A DNA stretch of 64,000 bases from Flavobacterium rhamnosiphilum (GCF_004349195.1 NZ_SMLG01000001.1:1-64000); one strand, 5' to 3'; shown: positions 35,777 to 44,899, numbered from the stretch's first letter. Notes: generated by a model not told the origin, from the letters alone. Program-made: numbers and translations.

Positions 35777-36316
35777 TTACTCTCTTTTAATCTCATGACC
35801 CACAAATTCTTCTAAGGCTGCAAACATGTCATCTACAGAAAGGACTTCGAAATCTGGGTGGGTTTTTAAGAAAGTAGCATTCAAAGTAATTAGATTTTCT
35901 TCTATTTCAAAAAAAGCGTCGTTGTTAAGCAAATCTCTGATAGGGTTTACGCCTTCCAATTTCCCTTTCAGGAACTTATTCAACTTCACACTGCTCATTA
36001 ATTTTACTTTTTTGGATTGCTGTCGGAACAATTCCAAATGTTTTTCGGCGCCAATTAATGCCAAACCTTCTTCGATTAATTCGTTTAATTCTTTATCCCA
36101 ACCCGAATTATATACAAACTGAGCAAAATTTCCTTCGGTATATTGTGAGGTATAATAATCTAAATAGTAACTCATTATAGCATCTTCGTGAATCAAATCA
36201 TCGTTTATGCCTTCCTCACGCATTAAATTGATTACCGAAATATTAGAGTGAATTACATCTTGGAGATTTTCACTGTTCATTGCAGTTTCTGAAATAATTA
36301 TTCTACCGAATTCCAT
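35777..36316 (-). CDS. DMP19-like (DUF4375) family protein
   Basis: A 179-residue soluble acidic helical protein. The segment YYLDYYTSQYTEGNFAQFVY followed by ELIEEGLALIGAEKHLELF resembles the DMP19/DUF4375 fold (DxxxxxVxNGGxxQFF-type), named for DNA-mimic protein DMP19 of Neisseria. Most family members have no tested function. ATG 36316 (MEFGRIIISE) chosen; a second in-frame ATG is at 36280. Stand-alone, downstream of a dispersed pair of imperfect repeats around 35620-35760. Confidence 0.72.
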   Translation of the reverse strand: MEFGRIIISETAMNSENLQDVIHSNISVINLMREEGINDDLIHEDAIMSYYLDYYTSQYTEGNFAQFVYNSGWDKELNELIEEGLALIGAEKHLELFRQQSKKVKLMSSVKLNKFLKGKLEGVNPIRDLLNNDAFFEIEENLITLNATFLKTHPDFEVLSVDDMFAALEEFVGHEIKRE

Positions 36317-36384
36317 AGGTTTTGTGTTTGAATATGTGCTGCAAATTTCGGGTAAATTATTACAGGAAAGAAATACAATGTGAT

Positions 36385-36555
36385 TTATATGACATCAGAT
36401 TCGTCACTACTCTTTTTCTGATTCATTTTTGTAACCAAAGCTTTCAAACGCAAGGCTTTTTCTTTTTTCTCCTCTTGAAGTTTAGCCTTTTTCCGATTTA
36501 GCAATTTGGTATGTAAAGCCTTATTTTTGGTGTTTTTTTCGGGTCCTTTTGCCAT
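36385..36555 (-). CDS. Small highly charged protein, 56 residues
   Basis: Opens MAKGPEKNTKNKALHTKLLN and continues as a Lys/Glu-rich helix, ending SSDESDVI. About one third of residues are Lys or Arg. It looks like a nucleic-acid- or ribosome-associated small basic protein. The frame is open from a good ATG to a stop with no overlapping gene. Coding evidence is the amphipathic composition only; function unknown. Confidence 0.6.
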   Translation of the reverse strand: MAKGPEKNTKNKALHTKLLNRKKAKLQEEKKEKALRLKALVTKMNQKKSSDESDVI

Positions 36556-36923
36556 AATTTATACGCTACTTTAATTACGTTTGCAAATATAAATAAACTG
36601 ATTGTAAGAACAGATTACAAATCCAACCGATAGTGCTGATTTGCAATCCGCGCAGACAAACTAAGGCAAAAAGACAGGCAATATTTATTTCTAAAAATGA
36701 TTATTTACTAATTCAATTAGTTTTAATTTCTCTTGCGGGCACAGATTACATATCTGCGCTATCGGGTTTTTAGAACTTGAAACCTTAGTTTAAATTGGTT
36801 CTATTTTACGAGGTAACTTCGTGAAGTTGCGCTAAGGTTTTCATAAAAAATTTCATAAATCTTTACATAAAAGCTATAACACCAAGGTTCGCAAAGGCTA
36901 CACAGAGATCCTTTATATAGTGA
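36556..36923. other. Non-coding stretch with REP-like elements
   Basis: About 370 bases without a credible gene. It holds two inverted REP-like hairpins (36627-36766), an AACTTCGTGAAGTT palindrome near 36815 and a decayed CACCAAGGTTCGCAAAGGC repeat near 36880. Confidence 0.65.
36627..36766. repeat. REPIN-like pair of inverted REP hairpins
   Basis: Copy 1 (36627-36653) CCGATAGTGCTGATTTGCAA + TCCGCGC; copy 2 (36737-36766) in the opposite orientation, whose complement reads CCGATAGCGCAGATATGTAA + TCTGTGC. Both match the element at 14630. About 85 bases separate them. Confidence 0.75.
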
Positions 36924-37184
36924 TTATTTTATTCTATTTTTTGCTATTTCAATCAATATATTTGTAATATCTAACTCAGTAAAATGATTTCTTTTGATAC
37001 TTTCTAAAATCATAGTATTGAAATCATGCCATGGAAGTTCACTTGATCCTCTAATATTAAATCCTCCATTTGAATTATTATCAAATCTATTTCTTATCGA
37101 AAAATCACTTCCATTATCCCAGCTTGATTCTCCCCATTCGATACTGTGATCTTTTGATAGGTTTATTTTGTCTTTTGGTTTCAT
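36924..37184 (-). CDS. Hypothetical small protein
   Basis: 86 residues from ATG 37184 (MKPKDKINLSKDHSIEWGES); the in-frame ATG at 37214 adds a hydrophobic Tyr-rich leader that is less likely. The middle is Asn/Gly/Ser-rich (FDNNSNGGFNIRGSSELPWHD) and the end is helical. I do not recognise it. Small size, AT-rich DNA and the surrounding gene remnants suggest an acquired accessory gene, possibly an immunity-type or orphan protein. Function unknown. Confidence 0.55.
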   Translation of the reverse strand: MKPKDKINLSKDHSIEWGESSWDNGSDFSIRNRFDNNSNGGFNIRGSSELPWHDFNTMILESIKRNHFTELDITNILIEIAKNRIK

Positions 37185-37238
37185 TTTTTTATAATAAATT
37201 ATGGAATACAACAATCATTCAGTTTTTGATTTAATGGA

Positions 37239-37610
37239 TTACTTATATTCTTCAGATAATGGACTTACAGATTCTACCTTTACAATTAAATCATCATTTT
37301 CATTTTTTTGAGCTGTATATTTAATTGAACCCTTATAAATAATTGTATCTCCAATTTTAATATTTCCTTCACAGTTACAAATTTTCAAACTATTATCAAA
37401 GGAAGTGGTCATTATATTATCTATTTTTGAGTCTTTGGCACTTACATTGTATATAAATGCTCTATTACCATTTTCATTAATTAAGATTTCATTATTTTCT
37501 TCTAAAATTTGAAAAACTGTATTTGTAATTTCTTCATTATTACAATTAGGTTGTTCTCCACAAGCTGTTAAAAGCGTAAATAAAATAAATAAGCTAACAA
37601 TTTTCTTCAT
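37239..37610 (-). CDS. Small lipoprotein
   Basis: A 123-residue protein with a clear lipobox (MKKIVSLFILFTLLTAC, lipid on Cys17). The mature part is beta-rich (FIYNVSAKDSKIDNIM, GDTIIYKGSIKYTAQ), consistent with a small OB-like or beta-barrel fold, and has a CNC motif. Family not recognised. Starts 12 bases after a gene remnant that ends at 37622, on the same strand. Confidence 0.7.
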   Translation of the reverse strand: MKKIVSLFILFTLLTACGEQPNCNNEEITNTVFQILEENNEILINENGNRAFIYNVSAKDSKIDNIMTTSFDNSLKICNCEGNIKIGDTIIYKGSIKYTAQKNENDDLIVKVESVSPLSEEYK

Positions 37611-37621
37611 TTTTTTAGTTT

Positions 37622-37701
37622 TTATTTATATGCAAATGTGCCATCGGGTTTTACAAATGATTTTGCAACTTTATCTGCTTCATTTTGTAATTCTAATTTA
37701 C
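37622..37701 (-). pseudogene. 3' remnant of a truncated gene
   Basis: On the minus strand, an open stretch of about 25 codons (KLELQNEADKVAKSFVKPDG, then TFAYK and a stop) ends 12 bases before the lipoprotein gene. It looks like the carboxy-terminal end of a real protein: soluble, balanced composition and a proper stop. Just upstream, the frame meets a TGA inside the 26-bp hairpin at 37702-37761. Best read as the tail of a gene cut off by the hairpin element or by deletion. Family unknown. Confidence 0.6.
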
Positions 37702-37761
37702 TAACTCACGTTACGCAAAAGCACTATAAAATTTCATAGTGCTTTTGCGTAACGTGAGTTA
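37702..37761. repeat. Perfect 26-bp inverted repeat with 8-base loop
   Basis: TAACTCACGTTACGCAAAAG + CACTAT, loop AAAATTTC, then the exact complement. It lies between a gene remnant (minus strand) and the end of the 286-residue gene. No T-tract follows in either direction, so it is not a normal terminator. It may be a miniature transposable element or the fused ends of a lost insertion sequence. Confidence 0.8.
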
Positions 37762-37777
37762 TTTTACTGAAAAGGTT

Positions 37778-38635
37778 TTATTCATTCTCTTTTTTAAAAA
37801 ATAATAATTCAGGAGATTTCAGAACAAAAGAAACGAAGTCATTATAAAATGAACCAGCACCTATAGCTATTGATTGTTTTTTTTGAATATTTTCTCTAAA
37901 ATTCACTACATAGCTATAGGTCACATTTTCAATTAATTCATAATCTTTACCCTCATATCCAAAAATTTTACAGTTACAATATCTGTCTTTATTTGATAAA
38001 TCAAAACTAATTATATTTTTATTTTTATTGTTTATAAAATTAATTATACTATCTCTATTTGGTGTATATTTTTCTAAAACTCTTCCGTCTTGTTCTTCTT
38101 TTTCAATATATTTGATGATGTGATTTTTGTAAAATTCAATTATAAAGCCTGTTCTGTCACCAGACCTACTTCGACCTTTAAAATTTATTAAGCCATTAAA
38201 ATTCCCCAATGAATCTAATTCAATTTTAAAATCGTCAAGTACTATTTCACCTATTAACGTGTCATTTTTAAAAGTAAAAGATGACACATTATGTATTTTT
38301 TTATCAGGATTATTATATTTATATGTCCACAAACCATTTTTTTTACCTCCTATATATTTACCATTTATATAACTAAATTCTTTATTATAACCTATATTCT
38401 CTTTATAAACAAAAGTCCAATTATCATTAAATTTATTATCATTAAAGTTTCCTTCAATGATAACTTTTCTATCTGTTGAATTATATAAAAAAGACCCTTG
38501 TTTAATTCTTTCATAATCATTGGTTTCAAAGTATTCATATTTTGCAAAACCACCTAAATATTTACCTTCATATATTAATTTAGTTTGTGAATTACAGAAG
38601 TTTGTTATTAATAAAAAAAATACATGAATAACCAT
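37778..38635 (-). CDS. Exported MORN-like-repeat protein
   Basis: 285 residues from ATG 38635 (MVIHVFFLLITNFCNSQ, a signal peptide); the in-frame ATG at 38695 would put 20 charged residues before it. Residues about 30-110 have repeating short beta-hairpins with the Gly-Lys-Tyr/Trp pattern of MORN-type repeats (YEGKYLGGFAKYEYF, GKYIGGKKNGLWTYKY). The remainder is not recognised. Very AT-rich. Function unknown; MORN-like repeats often form peptide-binding or toxin/antitoxin-associated solenoids. The gene ends 16 bases from the hairpin at 37702-37761. Confidence 0.65.
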   Translation of the reverse strand: MVIHVFFLLITNFCNSQTKLIYEGKYLGGFAKYEYFETNDYERIKQGSFLYNSTDRKVIIEGNFNDNKFNDNWTFVYKENIGYNKEFSYINGKYIGGKKNGLWTYKYNNPDKKIHNVSSFTFKNDTLIGEIVLDDFKIELDSLGNFNGLINFKGRSRSGDRTGFIIEFYKNHIIKYIEKEEQDGRVLEKYTPNRDSIINFINNKNKNIISFDLSNKDRYCNCKIFGYEGKDYELIENVTYSYVVNFRENIQKKQSIAIGAGSFYNDFVSFVLKSPELLFFKKENE

Positions 38636-38839
38636 GTATTTTTTTTCTTTTTTAGTTCTTTGTAAGTATTTAAGAATCATAACTTGAATTTTCAAATCTG
38701 GTATTTTATTTAAAATATTTATTGTGTTGTATTTTCTAATTCTGCTGACTTTTTCTTCTTAAATCTCATTTCTTTCAATTCTTTCTATCTATTCATTTAA
38801 GTTATATAGCATTAAAAACCATAGAATTGTGGTTAATTA

Positions 38840-39189
38840 CGTAAATACTTTTAAAGAAAAACCTGCCTTTTTACAAATATAGAATATTTACAGCTTTAAA
38901 CAACCGACTATTTACAATCACTTATAAAAAATCGATTACAACTAAATTCATTGCATGAGTGTAGAGCGAAAAAAGAAATCCCACAAATTGTTGTTCTAGT
39001 TGGAAACAGAATAAAAGCAATCATTAAATATTTAAGAATATTAAACAACGTGATGTCGTATATGGTACAGGTTTAGATGTTGAAAACTTGAAAAAACATA
39101 TCAAAGAAAAACAAGAAATAAAGATTAGCGCAATGATGAAAACAGTCAATTCCTTAAATATTAATGGAAGTGATTTATTTGAAGAATAA
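38840..39189 (+). pseudogene. Degenerate, frameshifted coding remnant
   Basis: On the plus strand three pieces of protein-like sequence lie in successive frames: RLFTITYKKSITTKFIA, then HECRAKKEIPQIVVLVGNRI, then RDVVYGTGLDVENLKKHIKE continuing to SLNINGSDLFEE and a stop at 39187-39189. At least two frame breaks separate them. The last 45 codons have normal composition. Family not recognised. Confidence 0.5.
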
Positions 39190-39374
39190 CTACTAAATCG
39201 ACAATAATCAACTTTTACCACACTAAAATCATACTCTGATCTAATAAACTAAATTGTTTTTTCAAGTTTTAGGAATTCTTTTTTGATTCCTCGTTCCTAC
39301 CATTGACTTTTTTTGTAAAAGAATTAAGCCTCGAAATGACAAACAAGACGAAAACGTTCTTATGAAAATGATTG

Positions 39375-39455
39375 CCTTAGCCCCGATAACAGTGAAAATC
39401 CTTTTACTTTTTTCTTTAAAAAGTAAAAGATTGCAACGGATAGCGGGAAATTGCT
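39375..39455 (+). repeat. Covarying hairpin repeat, copy B
   Basis: Left flank TAGCCCCGATAACAGTG, 12-bp stem CTTTTACTTTTT / AAAAAGTAAAAG with loop TCTTT, right flank GATTGCAACGGATAGCGGGA. Flanks match copy A at 20694, with one substitution in the left flank; three stem pairs differ, each by a compensatory double change. Immediately upstream of the metG promoter. Confidence 0.85.
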
Positions 39456-39484
39456 TCAAATAAAAATTCTATTGCTTATTTTTG
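39451..39484 (+). promoter_or_regulatory. metG promoter
   Basis: TTG (39451-39453), 23-base spacer, TATTTTTG (39477-39484), matching the flavobacterial TTG-N17-23-TAnnTTTG form, 20 bases before the ATG. The TTG falls at the very end of repeat copy B. Confidence 0.6.
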
Positions 39485-39503
39485 CACTCAATAAAATTGA
39501 ATC

Positions 39504-41564
39504 ATGATACAGAATCCAAAAAGATATACGATTACTGCGGCATTGCCTTATACGAACGGACCGATTCACATTGGCCATTTGGCGGGGGTTTACGTGCCTT
39601 CTGACATATATTCCAGATATTTAAGATTGCAGGGAAGAGACGTTTTGTTTGTTTGCGGAAGCGACGAACACGGCGTGGCGATTTCGATGAAAGCCAAAAA
39701 AGAAGGCATTACGCCACAGGAAGTAATCGATAAATATGACGGAATCATTCGTAAATCGTTCTCTGATTTTGGAATTTCGTTTGATAATTATTCCAGAACT
39801 TCGGCTAAAATTCATCATGATACGGCTTCGGAATTTTTTAGAAAACTGTATGACAAAGGTGACTTTATCGAGGAAGTGACCGAACAATTGTATGATGCAA
39901 AAGCAGATCAATTCTTGGCAGACCGTTTTGTGGTGGGAACTTGCCCAAAATGCGGCAACGAAGAAGCCTATGGTGACCAATGCGAGAAATGTGGTTCTAC
40001 GCTGAATGCTACAGATTTGATTAATCCAAAATCTACAATTACGGGAGAAACTCCTATCTTGAAATCAACGAAACACTGGTTTTTGCCTTTGGACCGTTAT
40101 GAAGATTTCTTGAAAGAATGGATTCTCGTTGGACATAAAAATGACTGGAAACCGAATGTTTACGGGCAAGTAAAATCGTGGATTGATGGTGGGTTAGAGC
40201 CTCGTGCAGTAACTCGTGACCTCGATTGGGGAATCGATGTTCCGGTTGAAGGAGCCGAAGGAAAAAAATTATATGTGTGGTTTGATGCGCCGATTGGCTA
40301 TATTTCATCTACCAAAGAGTGGGCTTTGCGCGAAGGAAAAGATTGGGAGCCGTACTGGAAAGATCAAGACACAAAACTGGTTCACTTTATTGGGAAAGAC
40401 AATATTGTTTTCCATTGCATCATTTTTCCTGCGATGTTGAAAGCCGAAGGAAGTTATATTTTGCCAGACAATGTGCCTGCAAATGAGTTTTTGAACTTGG
40501 AAGGAAATAAACTTTCGACTTCTAAAAACTGGGCAGTTTGGTTGCACGAATATTTAGAAGAATTCCCAAATCAGCAAGATGTTTTGCGTTATGCGTTGAC
40601 ATCGAATGCGCCGGAAACTAAGGATAATGATTTTACCTGGAAAGATTTTCAGGCGAGAAATAACAATGAATTGGTGGCGATTTACGGGAATTTCATTAAT
40701 CGTGTCGTGGTTTTAACTAATAAATATTACAACGGAATTGTTCCGCAACCGAACGAACTTTCGGAAGTAGACGAAGCGACTTTAACCGAATTGAAAGCCT
40801 ATCCTGCTGTGATTTCAAGTTCTGTGGAACGTTACAGATTTCGTGAAGCCTTGAGTGAATTGATGAATGTGGCGCGTTTAGGAAATAAATATTTGGCGGA
40901 TGAAGAACCTTGGAAAGTTATCAAAGACAATCCGGAGCGCGTACAAACACAAATGTATGTGGCGTTGCAAATTGCAGCTGCATTGAGTTCACTTTGCGAA
41001 CCGTTCTTGCCATTTACAGCTACAAAATTGTCAAGAATTCTAAAAATAGAAAGTCCGTTAAACTGGAATACTATTGCTCAAAATTCTGATTTGATTCCTG
41101 CCGGACATCAAATTGGCGAAGCTGAATTGTTGTTTGCAAAAATTGAAGATGAGGAAATCCAAAAACAAATAGACAAACTGGAAGCGACTAAAACCGCTAA
41201 CAAAGCCGAGAATAAAGTAGCGGAGCCTCAGAAAGAATTAATTCAGTTTGAGGATTTTGCCAAAATGGATATCCGTACAGGAACGATCCTGGAAGCCGAA
41301 AAAATGCCAAAAGCGAACAAGCTTTTGATTTTGAAGGTAGATACCGGAATTGACGTTCGCACGATAGTATCGGGAATTGCCGAGAGCTTTAAACCAGAAG
41401 ACATTGTTGGAAAACGCGTGACTGTTTTAGTAAATTTGGCTCCAAGAAACCTTCGTGGCGTAGAAAGCCAGGGAATGATTTTGATGACCACCAATGCCGA
41501 AGGAAAACTGGTTTTTGTGAATCCGGATACGGATGGCGTTGCCAATGGAGAGACAATCAATTAA
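39504..41564 (+). CDS. metG: Methionyl-tRNA synthetase
   Basis: Charges tRNA-Met and initiator tRNA; 686 residues. Class I motifs: HIGH in [13 protein letters not shown] and the KMSKS equivalent KLSTSK near residue 338. A zinc-knuckle insert with two CxxC pairs ([18 protein letters not shown]) places it in the long, zinc-binding class. The C-terminal 105 residues are a Trbp111/EMAP-II-like tRNA-binding domain ([20 protein letters not shown]) after a Lys/Glu-rich linker, used for dimerisation. Next gene is 12 bases downstream. Confidence 0.98.
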   Translation: MIQNPKRYTITAALPYTNGPIHIGHLAGVYVPSDIYSRYLRLQGRDVLFVCGSDEHGVAISMKAKKEGITPQEVIDKYDGIIRKSFSDFGISFDNYSRTSAKIHHDTASEFFRKLYDKGDFIEEVTEQLYDAKADQFLADRFVVGTCPKCGNEEAYGDQCEKCGSTLNATDLINPKSTITGETPILKSTKHWFLPLDRYEDFLKEWILVGHKNDWKPNVYGQVKSWIDGGLEPRAVTRDLDWGIDVPVEGAEGKKLYVWFDAPIGYISSTKEWALREGKDWEPYWKDQDTKLVHFIGKDNIVFHCIIFPAMLKAEGSYILPDNVPANEFLNLEGNKLSTSKNWAVWLHEYLEEFPNQQDVLRYALTSNAPETKDNDFTWKDFQARNNNELVAIYGNFINRVVVLTNKYYNGIVPQPNELSEVDEATLTELKAYPAVISSSVERYRFREALSELMNVARLGNKYLADEEPWKVIKDNPERVQTQMYVALQIAAALSSLCEPFLPFTATKLSRILKIESPLNWNTIAQNSDLIPAGHQIGEAELLFAKIEDEEIQKQIDKLEATKTANKAENKVAEPQKELIQFEDFAKMDIRTGTILEAEKMPKANKLLILKVDTGIDVRTIVSGIAESFKPEDIVGKRVTVLVNLAPRNLRGVESQGMILMTTNAEGKLVFVNPDTDGVANGETIN

Positions 41565-41576
41565 GTAAATTATAAA

Positions 41577-42473
41577 ATGAAAATAAAAAAGCCGCAATTA
41601 GCTTTAATTGTTGGAATACTCTGCATTTCGATTTTTCCAATATTGATAAAACTTCGGTTAACTCCCGGACTGATTTCGGCTTTTTATAGAATGGCAATTG
41701 CAGCAACTTTGCTATTGCCTTATGTCATTATTACAAAAAAATTCAAGCTTCCAACAATCAAACTATTAATTCCTGCCATAATTTGCGGAATTTTATTTGC
41801 CTCAGATGTTGCCGTTTGGAATATTGCCATCCAAGAATCTAGCGCCACTCAGGCTTCACTGCTTACTAATTTATCGCCGCTTTGGGTGGGAATTGGTTCG
41901 TTTCTGTTCTTAAAAACAAAACCCGCCACTAATTTCTGGATTGGAACTGCAGTTTCATTGTTCGGAATGATTATGTTGGTTGGCTTCCAGTTTTTCATCG
42001 AACTGAATTTTGACACCGCTTTCCTTTTAGCCGTATTATCGGGTATTTTATATGCTATTTACTTACTGATCAGCAAAAAAGTGCTTTCTAAAGTGGATGT
42101 GCTTTCGTTTATGACCATCAGCCTAATTTCTTCAAGTATATATTTAGGAATTCTCTGTTTAATGCTGGGAGAACCTTTTTCTGGATTTTCCGATGCTGGC
42201 TGGCTGGTCTTATTGGTCCAGGCAGTCGTTTGCCAACTATTAGCATGGTTATCGCTCAGTTATGCCACACAACACATGCGCGCCACACGAGTGTCTTTGA
42301 GTTTGCTGGGCCAAGCCGTTTTGACTTCTATTTTAGCTTGGTTATTTTTAGATGAAATAATCACACTACAAATGATTATCGGAGGAATTATTTTACTTTT
42401 GGGAATCCGAATTACCTTTTATTCGAAAACAATTTCAATGAAGAAAGTTTTTTCCAAGACAGCGGAAAATTAA
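41577..42473 (+). CDS. EamA/DMT-family transporter
   Basis: A 298-residue inner-membrane protein with ten predicted transmembrane segments in two five-helix EamA halves (QESSATQASLLTNLSPLWVG in the first, TQHMRATRVSLSLLGQAVLT in the second). Members export amino acids, metabolites or drugs; substrate not predictable. Starts 12 bases after metG and may be co-transcribed with it. Confidence 0.92.
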   Translation: MKIKKPQLALIVGILCISIFPILIKLRLTPGLISAFYRMAIAATLLLPYVIITKKFKLPTIKLLIPAIICGILFASDVAVWNIAIQESSATQASLLTNLSPLWVGIGSFLFLKTKPATNFWIGTAVSLFGMIMLVGFQFFIELNFDTAFLLAVLSGILYAIYLLISKKVLSKVDVLSFMTISLISSSIYLGILCLMLGEPFSGFSDAGWLVLLVQAVVCQLLAWLSLSYATQHMRATRVSLSLLGQAVLTSILAWLFLDEIITLQMIIGGIILLLGIRITFYSKTISMKKVFSKTAEN

Positions 42474-42509
42474 AAGTAAAATCTCAATTATTATCAAAAT
42501 AAAATAAAA

Positions 42510-43211
42510 ATGGAACTAAAAGTAATTGCTTTCGATGCCGATGACACCTTATGGATCAACGAAACGTATTTTGATGAAACCGAGAAAAAATTCTGTGGTT
42601 TGATGGAAGATTATTTGTCCCATCAAGGAATATCGCAAGAGCTTTTTAAGGTAGAAATCGACAATCTTAAATTGTACGGTTACGGAATCAAAGGCTACAT
42701 TCTTTCAATGATTGAAGCGGCGATGATTATTTCGAACAATACAATTCCTATCGAAATCATTGAAAAAATCGTTCAATACGGAAAAGAATTACTCGAAAAA
42801 CCGATTATTTTATTGGATGGCGTAGAAGAAACCCTGGAAGCTTTGCATGGGAAATACAAACTGGTTGTTGCCACCAAAGGCGATTTATTGGATCAACGCC
42901 GAAAATTACACAATTCAGGTTTGGGTCATTATTTTCACCATATCGAAGTGATGTCAGACAAGCAAGAAATTGATTATTCGGACTTAATCAAACGACTGGA
43001 AATACAACCTTCCGAGTTTTTCATGATTGGCAATTCTTTAAAATCGGATGTTTTACCCGTTTTAGCCATTGGCGGACACGCCGTTCATATTCCATTTCAT
43101 ACGACTTGGGCACACGAAAAAATAGACCATAAAGTGGAGCACGAAAACTTCAGTACTTTTGAAAAAATAACTGAAGTTTTAAAAAATTTGGAACAAAACG
43201 GCCTGTTTTAA
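42510..43211 (+). CDS. HAD-superfamily hydrolase, YjjG-like
   Basis: A 233-residue phosphatase. Motif I IAFDADDTLW (nucleophile and acid Asp), a helical cap, motif II VVATKG, motif III Lys region and motif IV FFMIGNSLKSD (usually GDS, here GNS). Likely a small-molecule phosphatase such as a nucleotidase or phosphoglycolate-type enzyme; substrate unknown. Spaced 36 bases from the EamA gene, possibly same operon. Confidence 0.88.
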   Translation: MELKVIAFDADDTLWINETYFDETEKKFCGLMEDYLSHQGISQELFKVEIDNLKLYGYGIKGYILSMIEAAMIISNNTIPIEIIEKIVQYGKELLEKPIILLDGVEETLEALHGKYKLVVATKGDLLDQRRKLHNSGLGHYFHHIEVMSDKQEIDYSDLIKRLEIQPSEFFMIGNSLKSDVLPVLAIGGHAVHIPFHTTWAHEKIDHKVEHENFSTFEKITEVLKNLEQNGLF

Positions 43212-43397
43212 ACCTCTTTGACCATTAATCACAGTATTTTCAACCAAAAACACTTGAATTTAAAGTTAATATTTTTATATAATCTATAAAAATATTACAA
43301 AATATTGCTAAAAGCGCTATTCCCAACTCGATTTACAGAATTAAAACTAATTCTTACATAATTAACTGTTTAAAATTTCTTATCTAACAATATGTCT

Positions 43398-43405
43398 TAT
43401 TTTTG
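43398..43405 (+). promoter_or_regulatory. -7 element of ompA-like gene
   Basis: TATTTTTG fits TAnnTTTG, 24 bases before the ATG. No TTG at -33 spacing; upstream sequence is strongly AT-rich. Confidence 0.55.
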
Positions 43406-43429
43406 CATGAAATTTAAAACAATAAAATT

Positions 43430-44689
43430 ATGAAAAAAATCATACTTACGTTGGTTTTTGCTTTGGCAATTACAACTTTGAGTGCTCAAACAGAAACTGA
43501 AGAAAGCACAGGAAATGACTTTAACAAATGGTCTGTTGAATTAGCTGGTGGTTTTAACAAACCTCAAAGGCCAATGACTGCAGGTTACAACACAACATTG
43601 GTAAGCCCTTACGTTGTTGATTTAGGAGTTCGCTACATGTTTAACAACAAATTCGGTTTGAAAGCTGATCTTGGTTTAAACAGTTTCACAGGAAAAAAGG
43701 AATCTGTTGATTTCGACACTAAGTACTACAGAGTAAACCTACAGGGTGTTGCTAACTTAGGAAGAATCATGAGTTTTGAAACTTGGACCAATAGAATTGG
43801 TTTGTTAGGTCATGCTGGTTTTGGTTTAGGAATGTTAGAAAGAAAAGAGCCTTCTTACAAAAAAGACAGAGTGGGTAATTTCATGGCTGGTTTAACTGGT
43901 CAAATCAAATTAACTGACAGAATTGCTTTAACAGGAGATTTTACTACAATACTTAATGCGAAACAAAACCTTGCTTTTGATGGCGCTAGTTCATCAAGTA
44001 CAAGAGGTTTCGGCGGAATTCTTTTTAATGGTACTGCAGGTATTACAGTTTACTTAGGTAAAAATGTAAAACATGCTGACTGGGTTCTTGACAATGAAGA
44101 CAGATTCAATGTTATCGACAACAGACTTACAGCTATCGAAACAAAAATGCTTGATGCTGACAATGATGGCGTTGCTGATTACTTAGATCAAGAGCCAAAT
44201 ACTGCCGCAGGTGCAATGGTTGATACTAAAGGAAAATCAATTGATAAAAACAACAATAATGTTCCTGATGAAACAGAAGCTTACATCTTGAAAAATTACG
44301 CTGCTAAAACTGGTGATACTGGTGTTGTATACGACAACGAATTGATCAAAAGTTTAATTAATGGTGGTTATGTTGCGGTTTATTTTGATTTTGACAAATC
44401 TACACCTACTAATGTTTCTACAGAAGGAATTGATTTTATCTTAACCTATTTAAGAAACAATCCATCTGCTTCAGTTGATATTAGTGGTCATGCTGACGAA
44501 TTAGGAAGATCTGCATACAATGATAAATTATCTAGTGCAAGAGCTAACAATGTAAAAAACACTTTAGTGAAAGCTAAAATTGACGCATCAAGATTGAATG
44601 TAATTGCTGCTGGTGAAGATACTTCAGTTGATAAAACTTCAGAAAATGCAAGAAGATTAGTTAGAAGAGTTACTTTCATAGTAAAATAA
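43430..44689 (+). CDS. OmpA-family outer-membrane porin
   Basis: A 419-residue major-type outer-membrane protein. Signal peptide MKKIILTLVFALAITTLSAQ, an eight-strand beta-barrel at about 30-215, a thrombospondin-3-like calcium-binding segment (DADNDGVADYLDQEP ... DKNNNNVPDETEA), and an OmpA C-terminal peptidoglycan-binding domain at about 300-419 (VYFDFDKSTPTNVSTEG, ISGHADELG, ARRLVRRVTFIVK). Codon use looks biased toward few synonymous codons (many GTT, AAC, GGT), suggesting high expression. Own promoter and strong terminator. Likely an abundant structural porin. Confidence 0.95.
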   Translation: MKKIILTLVFALAITTLSAQTETEESTGNDFNKWSVELAGGFNKPQRPMTAGYNTTLVSPYVVDLGVRYMFNNKFGLKADLGLNSFTGKKESVDFDTKYYRVNLQGVANLGRIMSFETWTNRIGLLGHAGFGLGMLERKEPSYKKDRVGNFMAGLTGQIKLTDRIALTGDFTTILNAKQNLAFDGASSSSTRGFGGILFNGTAGITVYLGKNVKHADWVLDNEDRFNVIDNRLTAIETKMLDADNDGVADYLDQEPNTAAGAMVDTKGKSIDKNNNNVPDETEAYILKNYAAKTGDTGVVYDNELIKSLINGGYVAVYFDFDKSTPTNVSTEGIDFILTYLRNNPSASVDISGHADELGRSAYNDKLSSARANNVKNTLVKAKIDASRLNVIAAGEDTSVDKTSENARRLVRRVTFIVK

Positions 44690-44705
44690 GCTACTTTTTC
44701 ATCTC

Positions 44706-44743
44706 AAAAAGCCCTAAAGGAAATTTCTTTTAGGGCTTTTTTT
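44706..44743 (+). terminator. Rho-independent terminator of ompA-like gene
   Basis: Stem AAAAAGCCCTAAA / TTTAGGGCTTTTT with a 10-base loop and a T-tract. Confidence 0.9.
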
Positions 44744-44899
44744 ATGCCTGTTATTCCCAGTTTTATCAAAAACTTTTTTGAATATCACTGAATTACAAAC
44801 ATCAATTTTCTGGTTTGTTTACGACAAAAGTAAAATAAAACAAATTCAAGGTTCAAAAGAATAACTGTATTTTTGAATCCTAAATAAAATTACAAAATC

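Larger units (their letters stand above)
38696..39503. other. Accessory intergenic region with degenerate gene and covarying repeat
   Basis: About 800 bases between the MORN-like gene and metG. It holds a degenerate coding stretch (about 38840-39189), then copy B of the covarying hairpin repeat and the metG promoter. I see no intact gene. Confidence 0.6.
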
